A stretch of 64,000 nucleotides of DNA from DATILL01 sp035476575 (GCA_035476575.1 DATILL010000085.1:3377-67376); one strand, 5' to 3'; numbered from the stretch's first letter, positions 29,801 through 38,259 are shown. A program made the numbers and translations. Notes: generated by a model not told the origin, from the sequence alone.

Positions 29801-30585
29801 CGGCGCTGGTGGACGAGGGTGACAGCGTGGCGGTCCGGCTGCTGGCGACGGCGGAGCAGCAGCGGCGGGCGATGTGGGCGGGGACGCGACGGCTGCTGCT
29901 GCTCACCGGCCCCTCGCCGGTCCGGATGCTGCGGCAACGGCTGGCCAGCCGGGACAAGCTGGCGCTCAGCCACAACCCGCACGGGAGCGTGGCGGTGCTG
30001 CTGGACGACTGCATCGACTGCGCGGTCGACCGGCTGCTGGCAGAGGGTGGCGGGCCGGTGTGGGACGAGGCGGGGTTCGGCACGCTGGCCGAGGTGGTGC
30101 GGGTGCGGCTCGGGGAGACCGTGGTCGAGGTGGTGGGCCGGGCGCGGGAGGTGCTGGCCGAGTGGCACGGGCTGGAGCTGCGGCTGGGCGAGCTGGCGGC
30201 GCCGGTGCTGGGGACGGTGTTGGGGCCGGCGCTCGCTGACATCCGGGGGCAGGTGGGGGAGCTGGTCTATCCGGGGTTCGTGGCCGGCACGGGCTGGTCG
30301 CGGCTGCCTGACCTGGTGCGCTACCTGCAGGCCGTCGGCCGGCGGCTGGACAAGCTGCCGGAGCGGCCCGAGCGTGACCGGGAGTGGATGGCGAGGGTGG
30401 ACCGGGTGTGGCAGGCGTACCGGCGGCTGGTGCCGGTGGGCGGGCCGCCGCCGGACGGAGCGCTGGCCGGGATCCGCTGGATGATCGAGGAGCTGCGGGT
30501 CAGCTACTTCGCCCAGACCCTCGGCACGCCGTACCCGGTGTCTGACGTCCGCATTCTCCGCGCTCTCGACGCCCTCCCGTCATGA
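26809..30585 (+). CDS. hrpA: ATP-dependent RNA helicase HrpA
   Basis: This 1258-residue protein is a complete HrpA-type DEAH helicase. Walker A is GETGSGKTT (53-61), DEAH is at 150-153, motif III is SAT (182-184), and motif VI is QRAGRCGRTADG. The HA2 and OB-fold region follows, and then the long HrpA-specific C-terminal half containing RRDILVDDETLFEFYAARIP and LRVSYFAQTLGTPYPVSDVR, which closes the protein. HrpA homologues unwind RNA and act on stalled ribosomes and mRNA maturation. Its stop codon overlaps the start of a TIR-domain gene by ATGA, so the two are translationally coupled. The 3.8-kb frame has no lesion. Confidence 0.96.
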   Translation: MSTPVVRPSRAELRERRRVSVPRITYPPGLPISRRTGDIAAAIRDHQVVVVAGETGSGKTTQLPKICLELGRGVRGMIGHTQPRRIAARTVADRVAAELGTPLGGVVGYQVRFTDRVGPDTLVKLMTDGILLAEIQRDRLLRRYDTLIIDEAHERSLNIDLILGYLKGLLPRRPDLRVVITSATIDPERFAGYFAGPGGEPAPIIEVSGRGYPVQVRYRPIVDPDDENADPDRDQTQAILDAVDELAAEPPGDVLVFCSGEREIRDTADALAGQQPAGTEILPLYARLSTAEQHRVFQPHAGRRIVLATNVAETSLTVPGIRYVVDPGTARISRYSHRLKVQRLPIEAISQASANQRAGRCGRTADGVCIRLYTEADYASRPEFTDPEILRTNLASVILQMAAAELGDVATFGFLDPPDRRNIADGVALLHELGALDPATKRLTPLGRRLAQLPVDPRLGRMVLAAADNGCLREVMVVAAALSIQDPRERPVEQRAVADEKHARFVDKDSDFTTYLNLWEYLAERQRELSGNQLRKLCRAEHLSYLRVREWQDIYAQLRQVVRGLGLTPNTAPAEPPLVHRALLAGLLSHLGMKDGAKQEYVGARNARFAIFPGSALAKRPPQWVMAAELVETSRLWGRVVARVEPGWAEELAPHLVRRSYSEPHWSKRQGAVMAYEKVTLYGVPIVANRLVSYARVDPALARELFIRHALVEGDWATRHQFFHANRALLEEVEDLEHRVRRRDILVDDETLFEFYAARIPAEVVSGRHFDSWWKKARRAQPDLLDLDRVLVMGGSAGAVSECDYPDEWPHGELRLPLAYTFEPGTAADGVTVRVPLALLNQLDGAGFDWQVRGLREELVIALIRSLPKPVRRGFVPVPDVARAVLARVTPYAEPLLDALERELAELTGVVVPREAWELDRVPDHLRLTFRVVDEQDGVVAEGKDLAALTRRLADRLRAALSAAGSPLERAGLRTWSVGTLPPTYEREQAGYRVTAYPALVDEGDSVAVRLLATAEQQRRAMWAGTRRLLLLTGPSPVRMLRQRLASRDKLALSHNPHGSVAVLLDDCIDCAVDRLLAEGGGPVWDEAGFGTLAEVVRVRLGETVVEVVGRAREVLAEWHGLELRLGELAAPVLGTVLGPALADIRGQVGELVYPGFVAGTGWSRLPDLVRYLQAVGRRLDKLPERPERDREWMARVDRVWQAYRRLVPVGGPPPDGALAGIRWMIEELRVSYFAQTLGTPYPVSDVRILRALDALPS

Positions 30586-32021
30586 CCGCGCCGAAGCTGA
30601 CAGTGGGCGGCATCTTCCTCAACTACCGCGGCAACGACGCGCTGCGGAGCCTCGTCGTCAGCGCCCTGCACGCCCGCCTGATCCAGCATTTCGGCGAGGA
30701 CCGGGTGTTCATGGATGTGCAGATGGAACCGGGCGTGCGCTATCCGGATGAAATCCGAGATCACCTGTGCGACTCGGACGTGCTGCTCGCCATCGTCCAC
30801 GAAGGGTGGCTCGACGAGGTCGATCATGACGGTGTGCGGTTGATCGACCGCGAACGGGACTGGGTGCGAGAGGAGATCAAGTACGCGCTGGGCCAGGGTA
30901 AGGATGTGTTTCAGGTGCTCCTCGGCGAGGCTAAGCGACCGGCTCCCGAGTCCCTGCCCGCGGATATCCGTGAGCTGGCCCATCGCCAGGACCACCGGCT
31001 ACGGTCCTACGAAGACGTGGAGCCCTTGGTGCTTGCCCTTGAGCAGTACGTCGCCCCATCATGGTCGGAGCCCGGGCCGGCCTCGATTGAAAGCCCGTCG
31101 CGACGGCGAAGAGCGGTCGGGACAGCGCTGGTGGCTCTCCTCTGGGCGCCCCTAGTGCTCTGGCGGTATGGGGTGGGCTCCGGGTCGTCGACTGATCGCC
31201 TTGGAACCTTCCTTGTCAAGCTGGTTTTCTGGGGCATCGCGGCATTCGTCGGACTGCTGGTCGTTGGAGCCGGACTCTACGTCTTCCGTCGGAGGATACA
31301 TACGTCGGAGACGGCGCCGATGCTGGACAAACCGGTGGCGCTCAGGTTGCTGAACCCCATCGCGGTGGCCTGGGTGTTCGGGCTCCTGCTCCTTGTGTGG
31401 AGCGAAACTCGCGGCTCGCTCTGGCCAACCCCCACGTATCTCGGGTTCGTGACCATGTTGGCTTATGGCGTCGCCCGAACGGTGGTGAACCAGCGGGAGC
31501 GGGAGAAGCAGGCAGACAGGGCATGGCCGATCTGGACATCTGGCGTTTCTCTCAAGGCGGCACTGCTGCATGCGGACCTGGACCGACTGCGCAGCAGACT
31601 GGAGGCGTGGGGCCGGCCGCTGTCCCGCGAGCAGCGCGACAAGGCGCTCTGGGCGGTCGGGCAGCTTGACGAGGCCGCCGCGGAGCTGAAGCGACGGGCC
31701 AACCAGACCCGACGGGACTTCTTCATGTACTGCGAAGTCCCAGATTTGGTCATGCTCGCCATCGGTGCTGTCGGCCTGGCTGCCATGCCCGGACTCGCTG
31801 TATTGGCCGTCATTCACTCGGCCAGCCTCAAGGGTGCCCTGATCCTCGTTCTCCTAGCCCTCGCGCTCACTGCGATGGGTGGGTGCGGCGTCGAGCTCAG
31901 GCATCGTTACGAGCGCTGGCAGTCCGGTCAGCTTGCTGTCGAAGTTGAGGCTGAAATCGCGTACTCGAAGAAGCTGCTTACCGTCCGTAGCAGAGCGCCG
32001 GCAGTATCGGAGCGGGTGTGA
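30582..32021 (+). CDS. TIR-domain protein fused to a multi-pass membrane region
   Basis: This 479-residue protein starts with a TIR domain (about 8-155). The first strand is GGIFLNYRGNDALRSLVVSA, the BB-loop-like segment is VFMDVQMEPGVRYPDEI, and LCDSDVLLAIVHEGW follows. RDWVREE contains the W94...E98 pair that matches the catalytic glutamate of NAD-cleaving bacterial TIRs. Hydrophobic segments at roughly 179-198, 211-235, 257-275, 285-305, 387-411 and 418-437 make about six membrane helices, with a charged helical stretch between the fourth and fifth (320-380). The ATG overlaps the hrpA stop. TIR proteins often act as NADase effectors in anti-phage defence or as signalling modules. No sensor domain is seen, so the role is open. 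Confidence 0.85.
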   Translation: MTAPKLTVGGIFLNYRGNDALRSLVVSALHARLIQHFGEDRVFMDVQMEPGVRYPDEIRDHLCDSDVLLAIVHEGWLDEVDHDGVRLIDRERDWVREEIKYALGQGKDVFQVLLGEAKRPAPESLPADIRELAHRQDHRLRSYEDVEPLVLALEQYVAPSWSEPGPASIESPSRRRRAVGTALVALLWAPLVLWRYGVGSGSSTDRLGTFLVKLVFWGIAAFVGLLVVGAGLYVFRRRIHTSETAPMLDKPVALRLLNPIAVAWVFGLLLLVWSETRGSLWPTPTYLGFVTMLAYGVARTVVNQREREKQADRAWPIWTSGVSLKAALLHADLDRLRSRLEAWGRPLSREQRDKALWAVGQLDEAAAELKRRANQTRRDFFMYCEVPDLVMLAIGAVGLAAMPGLAVLAVIHSASLKGALILVLLALALTAMGGCGVELRHRYERWQSGQLAVEVEAEIAYSKKLLTVRSRAPAVSERV

Positions 32022-32072
32022 CGCTGGTCTCATCGGGCGACCGGCCGGGTTGATCGGGCCGAATCTGGAGCT

Positions 32073-32810
32073 GTGGCGAGGCGTGATTTCCAGTCCCCTG
32101 CTCCGCGGCCGTGGATCGAGGTGGTCGGCTCGGCGGACCCGGAGGTCACTCGCGCGGTCGTCATCCTGCTGCACGGTGGGCGGGCGCGCAGCCGTGAGCC
32201 GGCGGCGGGGGTCCGGCTGAGCTATCGGCGGATGGTGCCGTTCGGCCGCGCGTTGCATCGGGCCGGAGCCGCCCACGGCCTGGCCGTGTGGATGCTGCGG
32301 TATCGCTACCGCGGCTGGAACGCGCCGGACGAGGACCCGGTGCAGGACGCCCGCTGGGCGCTCGACCAGGCCCGCGAGCGGCACCCCGGCGCCCCGGTCG
32401 TGCTGGTCGGCCACTCCATGGGCGGCCGGGCCGCGCTGCGGGCGGCTGGCGACCCGGCCGTGGTCGCGGTCTGCGCGCTCGCGCCGTGGATCGAGCCGGG
32501 CGAGCCGGTCGGCCAGCTCGCCGGCCGGGCGCTGCTGATCGCGCACGGCGACCGGGAGCGGATGACCTCGCCCCGGCTGTCCTTCGAGTACGCCCGGGCG
32601 GCCCGCCAGGTGAGCGACCGGGTCTGCCGGTTCGACGTGCTCGGTGACGGGCATGCGATGCTCCGCCGCGCCGCCGACTGGAACTGGCTGGTCTGCCGGT
32701 TCGTGCTGGGCGAGCTCGGCATGGAACCGGAGAACCCGGAGATTGCGAATGCCATGCGCGCGCCGACGCCCGCGGGCCTGCATACTCCGCTCGTGAGAGG
32801 GCGTTCGTGA
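32073..32810 (+). CDS. alpha/beta hydrolase
   Basis: This 245-residue protein begins at a GTG. AVVILLHGGRARS provides the oxyanion-hole HGG. The nucleophile elbow is GHSMGG (Ser115). A catalytic Asp is likely in LLIAHGDRERMTSP and the His in FDVLGDGHAMLRR. It resembles small cytoplasmic dienelactone-hydrolase or acyl-esterase-like proteins. Substrate is unknown. It lies 51 nt after the TIR gene in the same direction and may be part of that transcript. A broken DUF222 gene converges on its 3' end. Confidence 0.85.
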   Translation: MARRDFQSPAPRPWIEVVGSADPEVTRAVVILLHGGRARSREPAAGVRLSYRRMVPFGRALHRAGAAHGLAVWMLRYRYRGWNAPDEDPVQDARWALDQARERHPGAPVVLVGHSMGGRAALRAAGDPAVVAVCALAPWIEPGEPVGQLAGRALLIAHGDRERMTSPRLSFEYARAARQVSDRVCRFDVLGDGHAMLRRAADWNWLVCRFVLGELGMEPENPEIANAMRAPTPAGLHTPLVRGRS

Positions 32811-32838
32811 TTCCAGCCAACCAGCCATGCGGCGATTG

Positions 32839-34021
32839 TCAGTCGTCGTCGGAGGGCTCGGGTTGGTTTGGTAGTGGCGGCCGGTGGGCTGGTCCAGCGG
32901 AAGGTGCCGTCTGGGTCTCGTGTGACGGTCCAGCCGTGGGTGGTGTTGAGGCGGTGATGGCGGCGGCACAACGTGCCAAGGTTCGATGCGTCGGTGGGGC
33001 CGTTCGGGAACGGGTTTCAGGTGGTCGATGTCGCATTGCTTGGCGGGCTTGCGGCAGCGGGGGAAGTGGCAGGTCTTGTCCCGTGCCCGTACGTGGTCGG
33101 CGAGTGCGGCGGGTGGCCGGTAGGTGGTGCGGCCGTGTTCGAGGAGTGCGCCGGTGGCGGGGTCGGTGAGCAGGCGCCGCCAGGTGGCGTCGGCGGCGAG
33201 CTGGCGGGCTGTCTCGGTGGGGATCGGGCCGTGCCCGACGAGCTCGCCGGGCTTGTCGTCGCACCCGAGCAGGGTGGTCGCCGCGACGGTGACGAGCACG
33301 GTGGCGGGGGTGGCGTAGCAGGCCCGGCCGAGGAGCAGGTCACCGAAGGCGTCGGCGCGGCGTTGGTTCATGCTGCGTGCGTCGTGGCACATGCGGGCGA
33401 GGGTGTCGAGTCGTTGGTAGCTGGCGGTGGCCTCGGGTGCGGTGATGGTGGCGGTGACCTGGGCCATGCCGTCTTCGACGGGGTGCTCCACGACCTTCCG
33501 TTCGGCTGTGCGCTGCTCGTGCCGGGCGCGTACACCGTCGGGGTCGACGCGCAGGACCGCGCGGCGGGTTGCCTGGCGGAGCTGGGGTGCGGTCTGCTCG
33601 GGCGCCCTAGCCAGGAACCTTCTCTTCCACCGCCTGGCGGCCTCGGGGACAGCGGGTGGGTCAGCTCCTCCAGCACCCGGGCCTTGGGCAGGTCGACCTC
33701 GCCGCGTTCCAGCGCGGCCAGGGTGCCCGGCAGCCGTTCGACCAGCGCCTCGGCCAGGTAGAGCCGGTTGCCGGCGGCGTTGCGGGTGACGCCCAGCTCC
33801 AACGCGATCTCGTCGGTCGCGAGCTCGGCGAGGGGCTCCCCGGCCCGCACCGGGGAGAACCGCGCGTACACCCGGGCCTTCCATGCCTCCACCACTGCCG
33901 ACACGCGCTCCAGGTCGTGAACAGCATCAAGGCACTGGTCGGCGTCCAGCTTGTCCAGGCCGGCCGCGAGCGCTGCGGCCACCGCGGCGAGTGTCCGGTC
34001 GGGAGAGGAAGGGTTGAACAC
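32839..34021 (-). pseudogene. DUF222/HNH endonuclease (13E12-type), multiply frameshifted
   Basis: A GTG at 34021 starts FNPSSPDRTLAAVAAALAAG and continues LDADQCLDAVHDLERVSAVV, then ELATDEIALELGVTRNAAGN up to ELTHPLSP. The DUF222 part continues in another frame (RQATRRAVLRVDPDGVRARH, RVNQRRADAF-type helix, HVRARDKTCHFPRCRKPAKQ with CDIDHLKP of the HNH motif). It shifts again for NLGTLCRRHHRLNTTHGWTV and twice more in the last 70 bp (GTFRWTSP, TGRHYQTN, PEPSDDD-stop at 32839). At least four one-base shifts occur. Intact relatives are HNH nucleases common in actinomycetes. A truncated paralogue lies at 54046-54717. Confidence 0.75.
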
Positions 34022-34292
34022 GTGTTCTATTCTCCCGGGGTGCCGTACCATTTCAAGCCTTTCGGACCAAAAGCGGAACCATGTTTCCGCCCCAAGGGAC
34101 CCAGCGTAAAGGCGCGCCGGAGAGTTAAACCGGGCCGGCATCCCACCCTCCCGTCGGCGCTGCTTTATCCCAACGTACCCACCAGCGCAAAGCGATCCGG
34201 GACACAAACCACGCCAGGGCACCCACCCATTCCTCGCCCCCTCTTTATCCCACGCCACCGCAGCCCAACGCAAGCAAGGGGAAAACAGGAAC
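34022..34292 (-). repeat. conserved leader upstream of DUF222 gene, copy 1
   Basis: This 271-nt stretch has no gene. Blocks of it match the stretch upstream of the other DUF222 gene (54718-55000). Both contain the start-proximal CACGTGTTC..TTCTCCC. Both have a CGCAAAG block, CCGTCGGCG followed by CTTTATCCCAACG, and a second CTTTA(T/C)CCCA about 65-80 nt away. In gene orientation the motif reads TGGGATAAAG, twice. Confidence 0.6.
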
Positions 34293-34739
34293 CTATCCCT
34301 TCAGCTCAACCGTCGCGGCGTAGTTCGCAAGCCCCTCAGCGCACCGTCGAACAAACCCGCCCAGCATCCACCGAAAAAACCATCCCGTCCCCGCGGCAAC
34401 CGGCCGAAACGTCGAATGCCACCGAATCGTCGTCCCCCCATCGTCCGGCTTCAGATCAATATCGGCCCGATACGCCCGCAACGGCAGCCCACTCATCAGC
34501 TCATAGCTGAGCCGCCGATCCGGCACCAGCTCCACAATCCGCTCGCGACTCGTCGCGGGCCAGGTCCGAAAGACCCGAACGGCCCCGACCCCCTCCACCC
34601 CGTCCTCCCCAGGCCGCGCCAGCTCGAACGACCCGAGCGGCGACCAGACCGGCCAGCTCGCCCCATCCGTCAGCAGCCGGTACACAGCCCCCGGTGCAGC
34701 CGCCGTCCGCACCCGTACGTCGATCTCCTGGTGACCCAT
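34293..34739 (-). CDS. SRPBCC-family (polyketide cyclase/START-like) protein
   Basis: This 148-residue protein has the SRPBCC pattern: IDVRVRTAAAPGAVYRLLTD, then GASWPVWSPLGSFELARPGE, VRVFRTWPATSRERIVELVP, LSYELMSGLPLRAYRADIDL and TIRWHSTFRP, with a long final helix (FRWMLGGFVRRCAEGLANYA). The fold binds hydrophobic ligands. The ATG at 34739 has AGGAG 9 nt upstream. It is divergent from a TetR regulator whose palindromic operator overlaps this gene's ribosome binding site, so the TetR protein very probably represses it. The ligand is unknown. Confidence 0.88.
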   Translation of the reverse strand: MGHQEIDVRVRTAAAPGAVYRLLTDGASWPVWSPLGSFELARPGEDGVEGVGAVRVFRTWPATSRERIVELVPDRRLSYELMSGLPLRAYRADIDLKPDDGGTTIRWHSTFRPVAAGTGWFFRWMLGGFVRRCAEGLANYAATVELKG

Positions 34740-34751
34740 CCGTGATCTCCT

Positions 34752-34787
34752 TCCGTACCATGTGGTACATGTACCACATGGTACGGA
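34752..34787. promoter_or_regulatory. perfect 36-bp palindromic operator
   Basis: The half-site TCCGTACCATGTGGTACA is followed by its exact complement, giving a gapless 36-bp palindrome with inner palindromes (GGTACATGTACC). It covers the ribosome binding site of the leftward SRPBCC gene and all three candidate ATGs of the rightward TetR gene. A bound TetR dimer pair would block both genes. Confidence 0.8.
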
Positions 34788-35380
34788 GACCGGACCCGGA
34801 GACCAAGCCACGACTGCTCGCTCAGGCCGTCGAGTACGTCGCCCAGCACGGCGTCGCCGAGCTCAGCCTGCGCCAGCTTGCGGCCGCGCTGGGCACCAGC
34901 CACCGCATGCTCAGCTACCACTTCGGCTCCAAGGAGGGACTGCTCGTCGAGGTCGTCAAGGCGGTCGAGGAGCGGCAGCGGGCCGCGCTCGCCGACCTCG
35001 ACGCCGAGCTGCCCGCCGGCCACCCGCCGGCCGAGCTCCTGCGCGCGTTGTGGCGCCGGCTGGCAGACCCGGCGCTCTGGCCGCACGAGCGGCTGTTCTT
35101 CGAGATGTACGGCCAGGCCCTGATGGGAAACCCGAAGGCCACCCCGCTGCTGGCCGGCATCGTCGACTCCTGGCTGGCCCCCGCCGTCGACCTGGCCCGT
35201 CGGCGTGGCCTGCCGGGGCGCACCGCCGCGGCCGACGCACGGCTCGCCCTCGCCGTCGTACGCGGCCTGCTGCTGGACCTGCTGGCCACCGGCGACCGGG
35301 CCGGGGTCGACGCCGCGATGGAGCGCTTCGTCGAGTGGTACTCCAGCGGCTGGCCCGAGCCTACCTCGAAGACCAGCTAG
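34778..35380 (+). CDS. TetR/AcrR family transcriptional regulator
   Basis: The 200-residue reading starts MVRRPDPETKPRLLAQAVEY. The N-terminal helix-turn-helix is VAQHGVAELSLRQLAAALGT-SHRMLSYHFGSKEGLL, the usual TetR signature. The C-terminal ligand domain is alpha-helical (ERQRAALADLDAELPAGHPP, LRALWRRLADPALWPHERLF). Three in-frame ATGs (34760, 34769, 34778) lie inside the operator and none has a ribosome binding site, so a leaderless message is possible. It probably regulates itself and the divergent SRPBCC gene in response to a small hydrophobic ligand. Confidence 0.88.
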   Translation: MVRRPDPETKPRLLAQAVEYVAQHGVAELSLRQLAAALGTSHRMLSYHFGSKEGLLVEVVKAVEERQRAALADLDAELPAGHPPAELLRALWRRLADPALWPHERLFFEMYGQALMGNPKATPLLAGIVDSWLAPAVDLARRRGLPGRTAAADARLALAVVRGLLLDLLATGDRAGVDAAMERFVEWYSSGWPEPTSKTS

Positions 35381-35398
35381 GCCCACCCTCCCGCTGCC

Positions 35399-35465
35399 CG
35401 TGTGGTCACCTCTCGTTGCCCGACGACCCCAAGAGGTGCCCACACGGCGTTGAGGTGACCACACC
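35399..35465. repeat. GGTSACC palindromic repeat cluster D (short)
   Basis: Two good cores (GTGTGGTCACCTCTCG and GAGGTGACCACAC) and one mutated core (AGGTGCCC) remain. It is the smallest and most eroded cluster, lying between the tetR gene and the ABC operon. The rest of the 272-nt gap holds only a 10-nt tandem doublet (ACCCGCACTC twice, 35619-35638). Confidence 0.8.
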
Positions 35466-35652
35466 TTCAACGCACCTTCAACCTGCCGACACGGCGCGAA
35501 AGAGCCACAAAGGTCACGAACAGGTTGCGATTCTAGTGGCGAGTTGATCGATTGCTTGTAGGTTCGAACTGCGCGCGGCCACGCCGAGCCCACGCGTGCC
35601 GGGCAGCCCAGCCGGTAACCCGCACTCACCCGCACTCAACGGAGAGTCCCGA

Positions 35653-36885
35653 GTGGCCGATGTATCGCTCCAGCACGTCGGTAAGGTCTACGCCGACGGC
35701 ACCCGGGCGGTGACGGATCTGAACCTGTCGATCGCCGACGGCGAGTTCCTCGTCCTGGTCGGCCCGTCTGGCTGTGGCAAGACGACGGCGCTACGGATGG
35801 TCGCCGGGCTGGAGGACATCAGCGAGGGCGAGGTCCGGATCGGCCCGCGGGTCGTCAACCGGGTGCCCTCGCGCGACCGCGACGTCGCCATGGTGTTCCA
35901 GAGCTACGCCCTCTACCCGCACCTGAAGGTCTGGGACAACATCGCCTTCGGCCTGCAGCTCCGCAAGCTGCCCAAGGACGAGATCGCCCGCCGGGTGGCG
36001 GAGGCGGCCGAGGTCCTGGGCCTCACCGAGTACCTGGACCGCAAGCCGCGCAACCTCTCCGGCGGGCAGCGGCAGCGGGTGGCGATGGGGCGGGCCATCG
36101 TCCGCGAGCCGCAGACGTTCCTGATGGACGAGCCGCTGTCCAACCTCGACGCCAAGCTACGGGTGCAGATGCGGGCCGAGATCGCCCGGATCCAGCGCCG
36201 GCTCGGCACCACCACCATCTACGTGACGCACGACCAGGTCGAGGCCATGACCCTCGGCGACCGGGTCGCCGTCATGCGCAAGGGCGTGCTGCAGCAGGTG
36301 GACAGCCCGCAGGTCCTCTACGACCACCCGGTCAACCTGTTCGTGGCCGGGTTCATCGGCTCGCCCGCGATGAACCTGGTCGAGAGCATGGTCGAGGAGC
36401 GCGACGGCGCACTGTCGTTCACCGTCGGCAGCCAGCGGATCACCGCCACCGACGCGCTGCTGGCCAGCCGGCCGGCGCTGCGGTCATACGTCGGCCGCCG
36501 GGTGGTGCTCGGGATCCGGCCGGAGGACCTGGAGGACGCCAGCCTTGTCCCGGCTGGCGGGCCCGCGGGCGCCCGGCTTACCTCCACTGTCGACCTGGTC
36601 GAGGCGATGGGCTCGGAGGTGCTGGTGCATTTCACCCTCGACGTCGCCTCGGTGGTCACCGAGGACACCAAGGAGCTGGCGATGGACGTTGGCGTCGACC
36701 CCGCGGTGAGCCCGGTCGGCGTGGGCGCCGGGCATGGCCAGACCGTGGTGGTTGCCCGGTTCGGCCCGCGCTCCCGGGTCCGCGAGGGTGACCGGGTAGA
36801 GGCCGTGGTCTCGGCCGACCACCTGCACGTCTTCGACCGCGACACCGGCCTGTCTATCTTCGACGGCGCCAGGCCGGGCACCTGA
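35653..36885 (+). CDS. sugar ABC transporter ATP-binding protein (MsmK/UgpC/MalK-type)
   Basis: This 410-residue ATPase has Walker A GPSGCGKTT (near 37-45), the Q-loop FQSYALYPHLKV, signature LSGGQRQRVAMGRAIVREP, Walker B TFLMDEPLSNLDA and H-loop VTHDQVEAM. A C-terminal TOBE/OB region starts LGIRPEDLEDASL and carries an extra loop around ELAMDVGVDPAVSPVGVGAG, which makes it longer than usual. The GTG start follows GGAGA. It is the first gene of a four-gene importer operon; placing the ATPase first is less common, because many actinomycetes share one MsiK. Here each system may have its own. Confidence 0.93.
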   Translation: MADVSLQHVGKVYADGTRAVTDLNLSIADGEFLVLVGPSGCGKTTALRMVAGLEDISEGEVRIGPRVVNRVPSRDRDVAMVFQSYALYPHLKVWDNIAFGLQLRKLPKDEIARRVAEAAEVLGLTEYLDRKPRNLSGGQRQRVAMGRAIVREPQTFLMDEPLSNLDAKLRVQMRAEIARIQRRLGTTTIYVTHDQVEAMTLGDRVAVMRKGVLQQVDSPQVLYDHPVNLFVAGFIGSPAMNLVESMVEERDGALSFTVGSQRITATDALLASRPALRSYVGRRVVLGIRPEDLEDASLVPAGGPAGARLTSTVDLVEAMGSEVLVHFTLDVASVVTEDTKELAMDVGVDPAVSPVGVGAGHGQTVVVARFGPRSRVREGDRVEAVVSADHLHVFDRDTGLSIFDGARPGT

Positions 36886-36918
36886 GGTCAACCGCAGAGT
36901 TGCAGGGAAGGATTGCAT

Positions 36919-38259
36919 ATGCGACACACCATGACATTCGCCACCAGGCTGACCGCGGCGGCGGCTGGGCTCGCGCTCGCGCTTGCCGGCTGCGGCGGCT
37001 CGTCGACCTCGCCCGGGGGCGGCGCGACGACCACCCCGGCCGGGGTCAGCCTGCCGGACCTGACCGGCCAGAAGCTCGAGGTCGCCGCCGTCTGGACCGG
37101 CGCCGAGCAGGCCGGCATCGCCGCCGTGCTGGACGCCTTCTCGGCCAAGACGCACGCAACGGTGAAGTACACCGCCACTGGCGACGACATCGCCACCGTG
37201 CTCGGCACCCGGATCAAGGGCGGCCAGCCGCCGGACGTGGCGTTCCTGCCGCAGCCCGGCCTGCTCAACGAGCTCGCCAGCGACGGTTCGCTCAAGCCGG
37301 TCGACGCGGACGTCGCCGCTGCCGTCGACGCCAACTACGCGCCGATCTGGAAGACCCTGGGCACCGTCAAAGGCACGCTGTACGGCGTCTGGTTCAAGGC
37401 TGCCAACAAGTCGACCGTGTGGTACCGCACCGCGGCGTTCGACCAGGCCGGCGTACAGCCTCCGGCGAGCTGGGACGACCTGCTCAAGGGCGCGCAGACC
37501 ATCGCCGACTCCGGCACCACGCCGGTCTCGGTCGGCGGGGCGGACGGCTGGACGCTGACCGACTGGTTCGAGAACGTCTACCTGCGCTCCGCCGGCCCGG
37601 CCAAGTACGACCAGCTCGCCAAGCACCAGATCCCGTGGACGGACGCCTCGGTGAAGACCGCCCTGGGCGTGCTGGCGCAGCTCTGGGGCAAGAAGGGCCT
37701 GGTGGTCCCCGGCGCGCTGCAGACCGACTTCCCCACCTCGGTGACCCAGGTCTTCTCGGCCAGCCCCAAGGGCGCGATCGTCTTCGAGGGCGACTTCGTC
37801 GCGGGCGTCATCGCCTCGGAGACCAAGGCCAAGGTCGGCACGGACGCCAACTTCTTCGACTTCCCCTCGGTCAACGGCTCGCCGGCCTCGGTCGTCGGCG
37901 GGGGTGACGTGGCGACGGCGTTGAAGAGCTCGCCGGGCGCGCAGGCGCTGCTGAGGTTCCTGGCCAGCCCGGAGGCGGCCACCATCTGGGCCAAGCGCGG
38001 CGGTTACACCTCGGTCAACAAGAACGTCGACCTGGCCGCCTACCCGGACGACACCAGCCGGAAGATCGCCAAGGCGCTGGTCGGCTCCGGCGACGCGTTC
38101 CGGTTCGACATGTCCGACCTGGCGCCGGCCGGGTTCGGCGGCACCCCGGGCGGGGGCGAGTGGAAGATCCTGCAGGACTTCCTGGCCAACCCGACCAACG
38201 TCGACGGCACGGCGACCAAGCTGGAGGCCGCCGCGTCGGCGGTGAAGTTCCCCACGTGA
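36919..38259 (+). CDS. ABC transporter solute-binding lipoprotein (sugar family 1)
   Basis: This 446-residue protein starts MRHTMTFATRLTAAAAG and has the lipobox LAGC at Cys25, so it is a lipoprotein outside the membrane. The mature part shows family 1 features: LEVAAVWTGAEQAGIAAVLD and FSAKTHATVKYTATGDDIAT at the first lobe, PPDVAFLPQPGLLNELASDG, and GVWFKAANKSTVWYRTAAFD with PASWDDLL. TDWFENVYLR is in the hinge and ligand area. It is probably specific for an oligosaccharide or glycoside; the actual ligand is unknown. Its stop overlaps the next permease start (GTGA). Confidence 0.92.
   Translation: MRHTMTFATRLTAAAAGLALALAGCGGSSTSPGGGATTTPAGVSLPDLTGQKLEVAAVWTGAEQAGIAAVLDAFSAKTHATVKYTATGDDIATVLGTRIKGGQPPDVAFLPQPGLLNELASDGSLKPVDADVAAAVDANYAPIWKTLGTVKGTLYGVWFKAANKSTVWYRTAAFDQAGVQPPASWDDLLKGAQTIADSGTTPVSVGGADGWTLTDWFENVYLRSAGPAKYDQLAKHQIPWTDASVKTALGVLAQLWGKKGLVVPGALQTDFPTSVTQVFSASPKGAIVFEGDFVAGVIASETKAKVGTDANFFDFPSVNGSPASVVGGGDVATALKSSPGAQALLRFLASPEAATIWAKRGGYTSVNKNVDLAAYPDDTSRKIAKALVGSGDAFRFDMSDLAPAGFGGTPGGGEWKILQDFLANPTNVDGTATKLEAAASAVKFPT

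Noticed and set aside
32306..34273. Several separate small genes antisense around the alpha/beta hydrolase end
   Set aside because: They are pieces of one frameshifted DUF222/HNH gene, which explains all of the protein-like segments.
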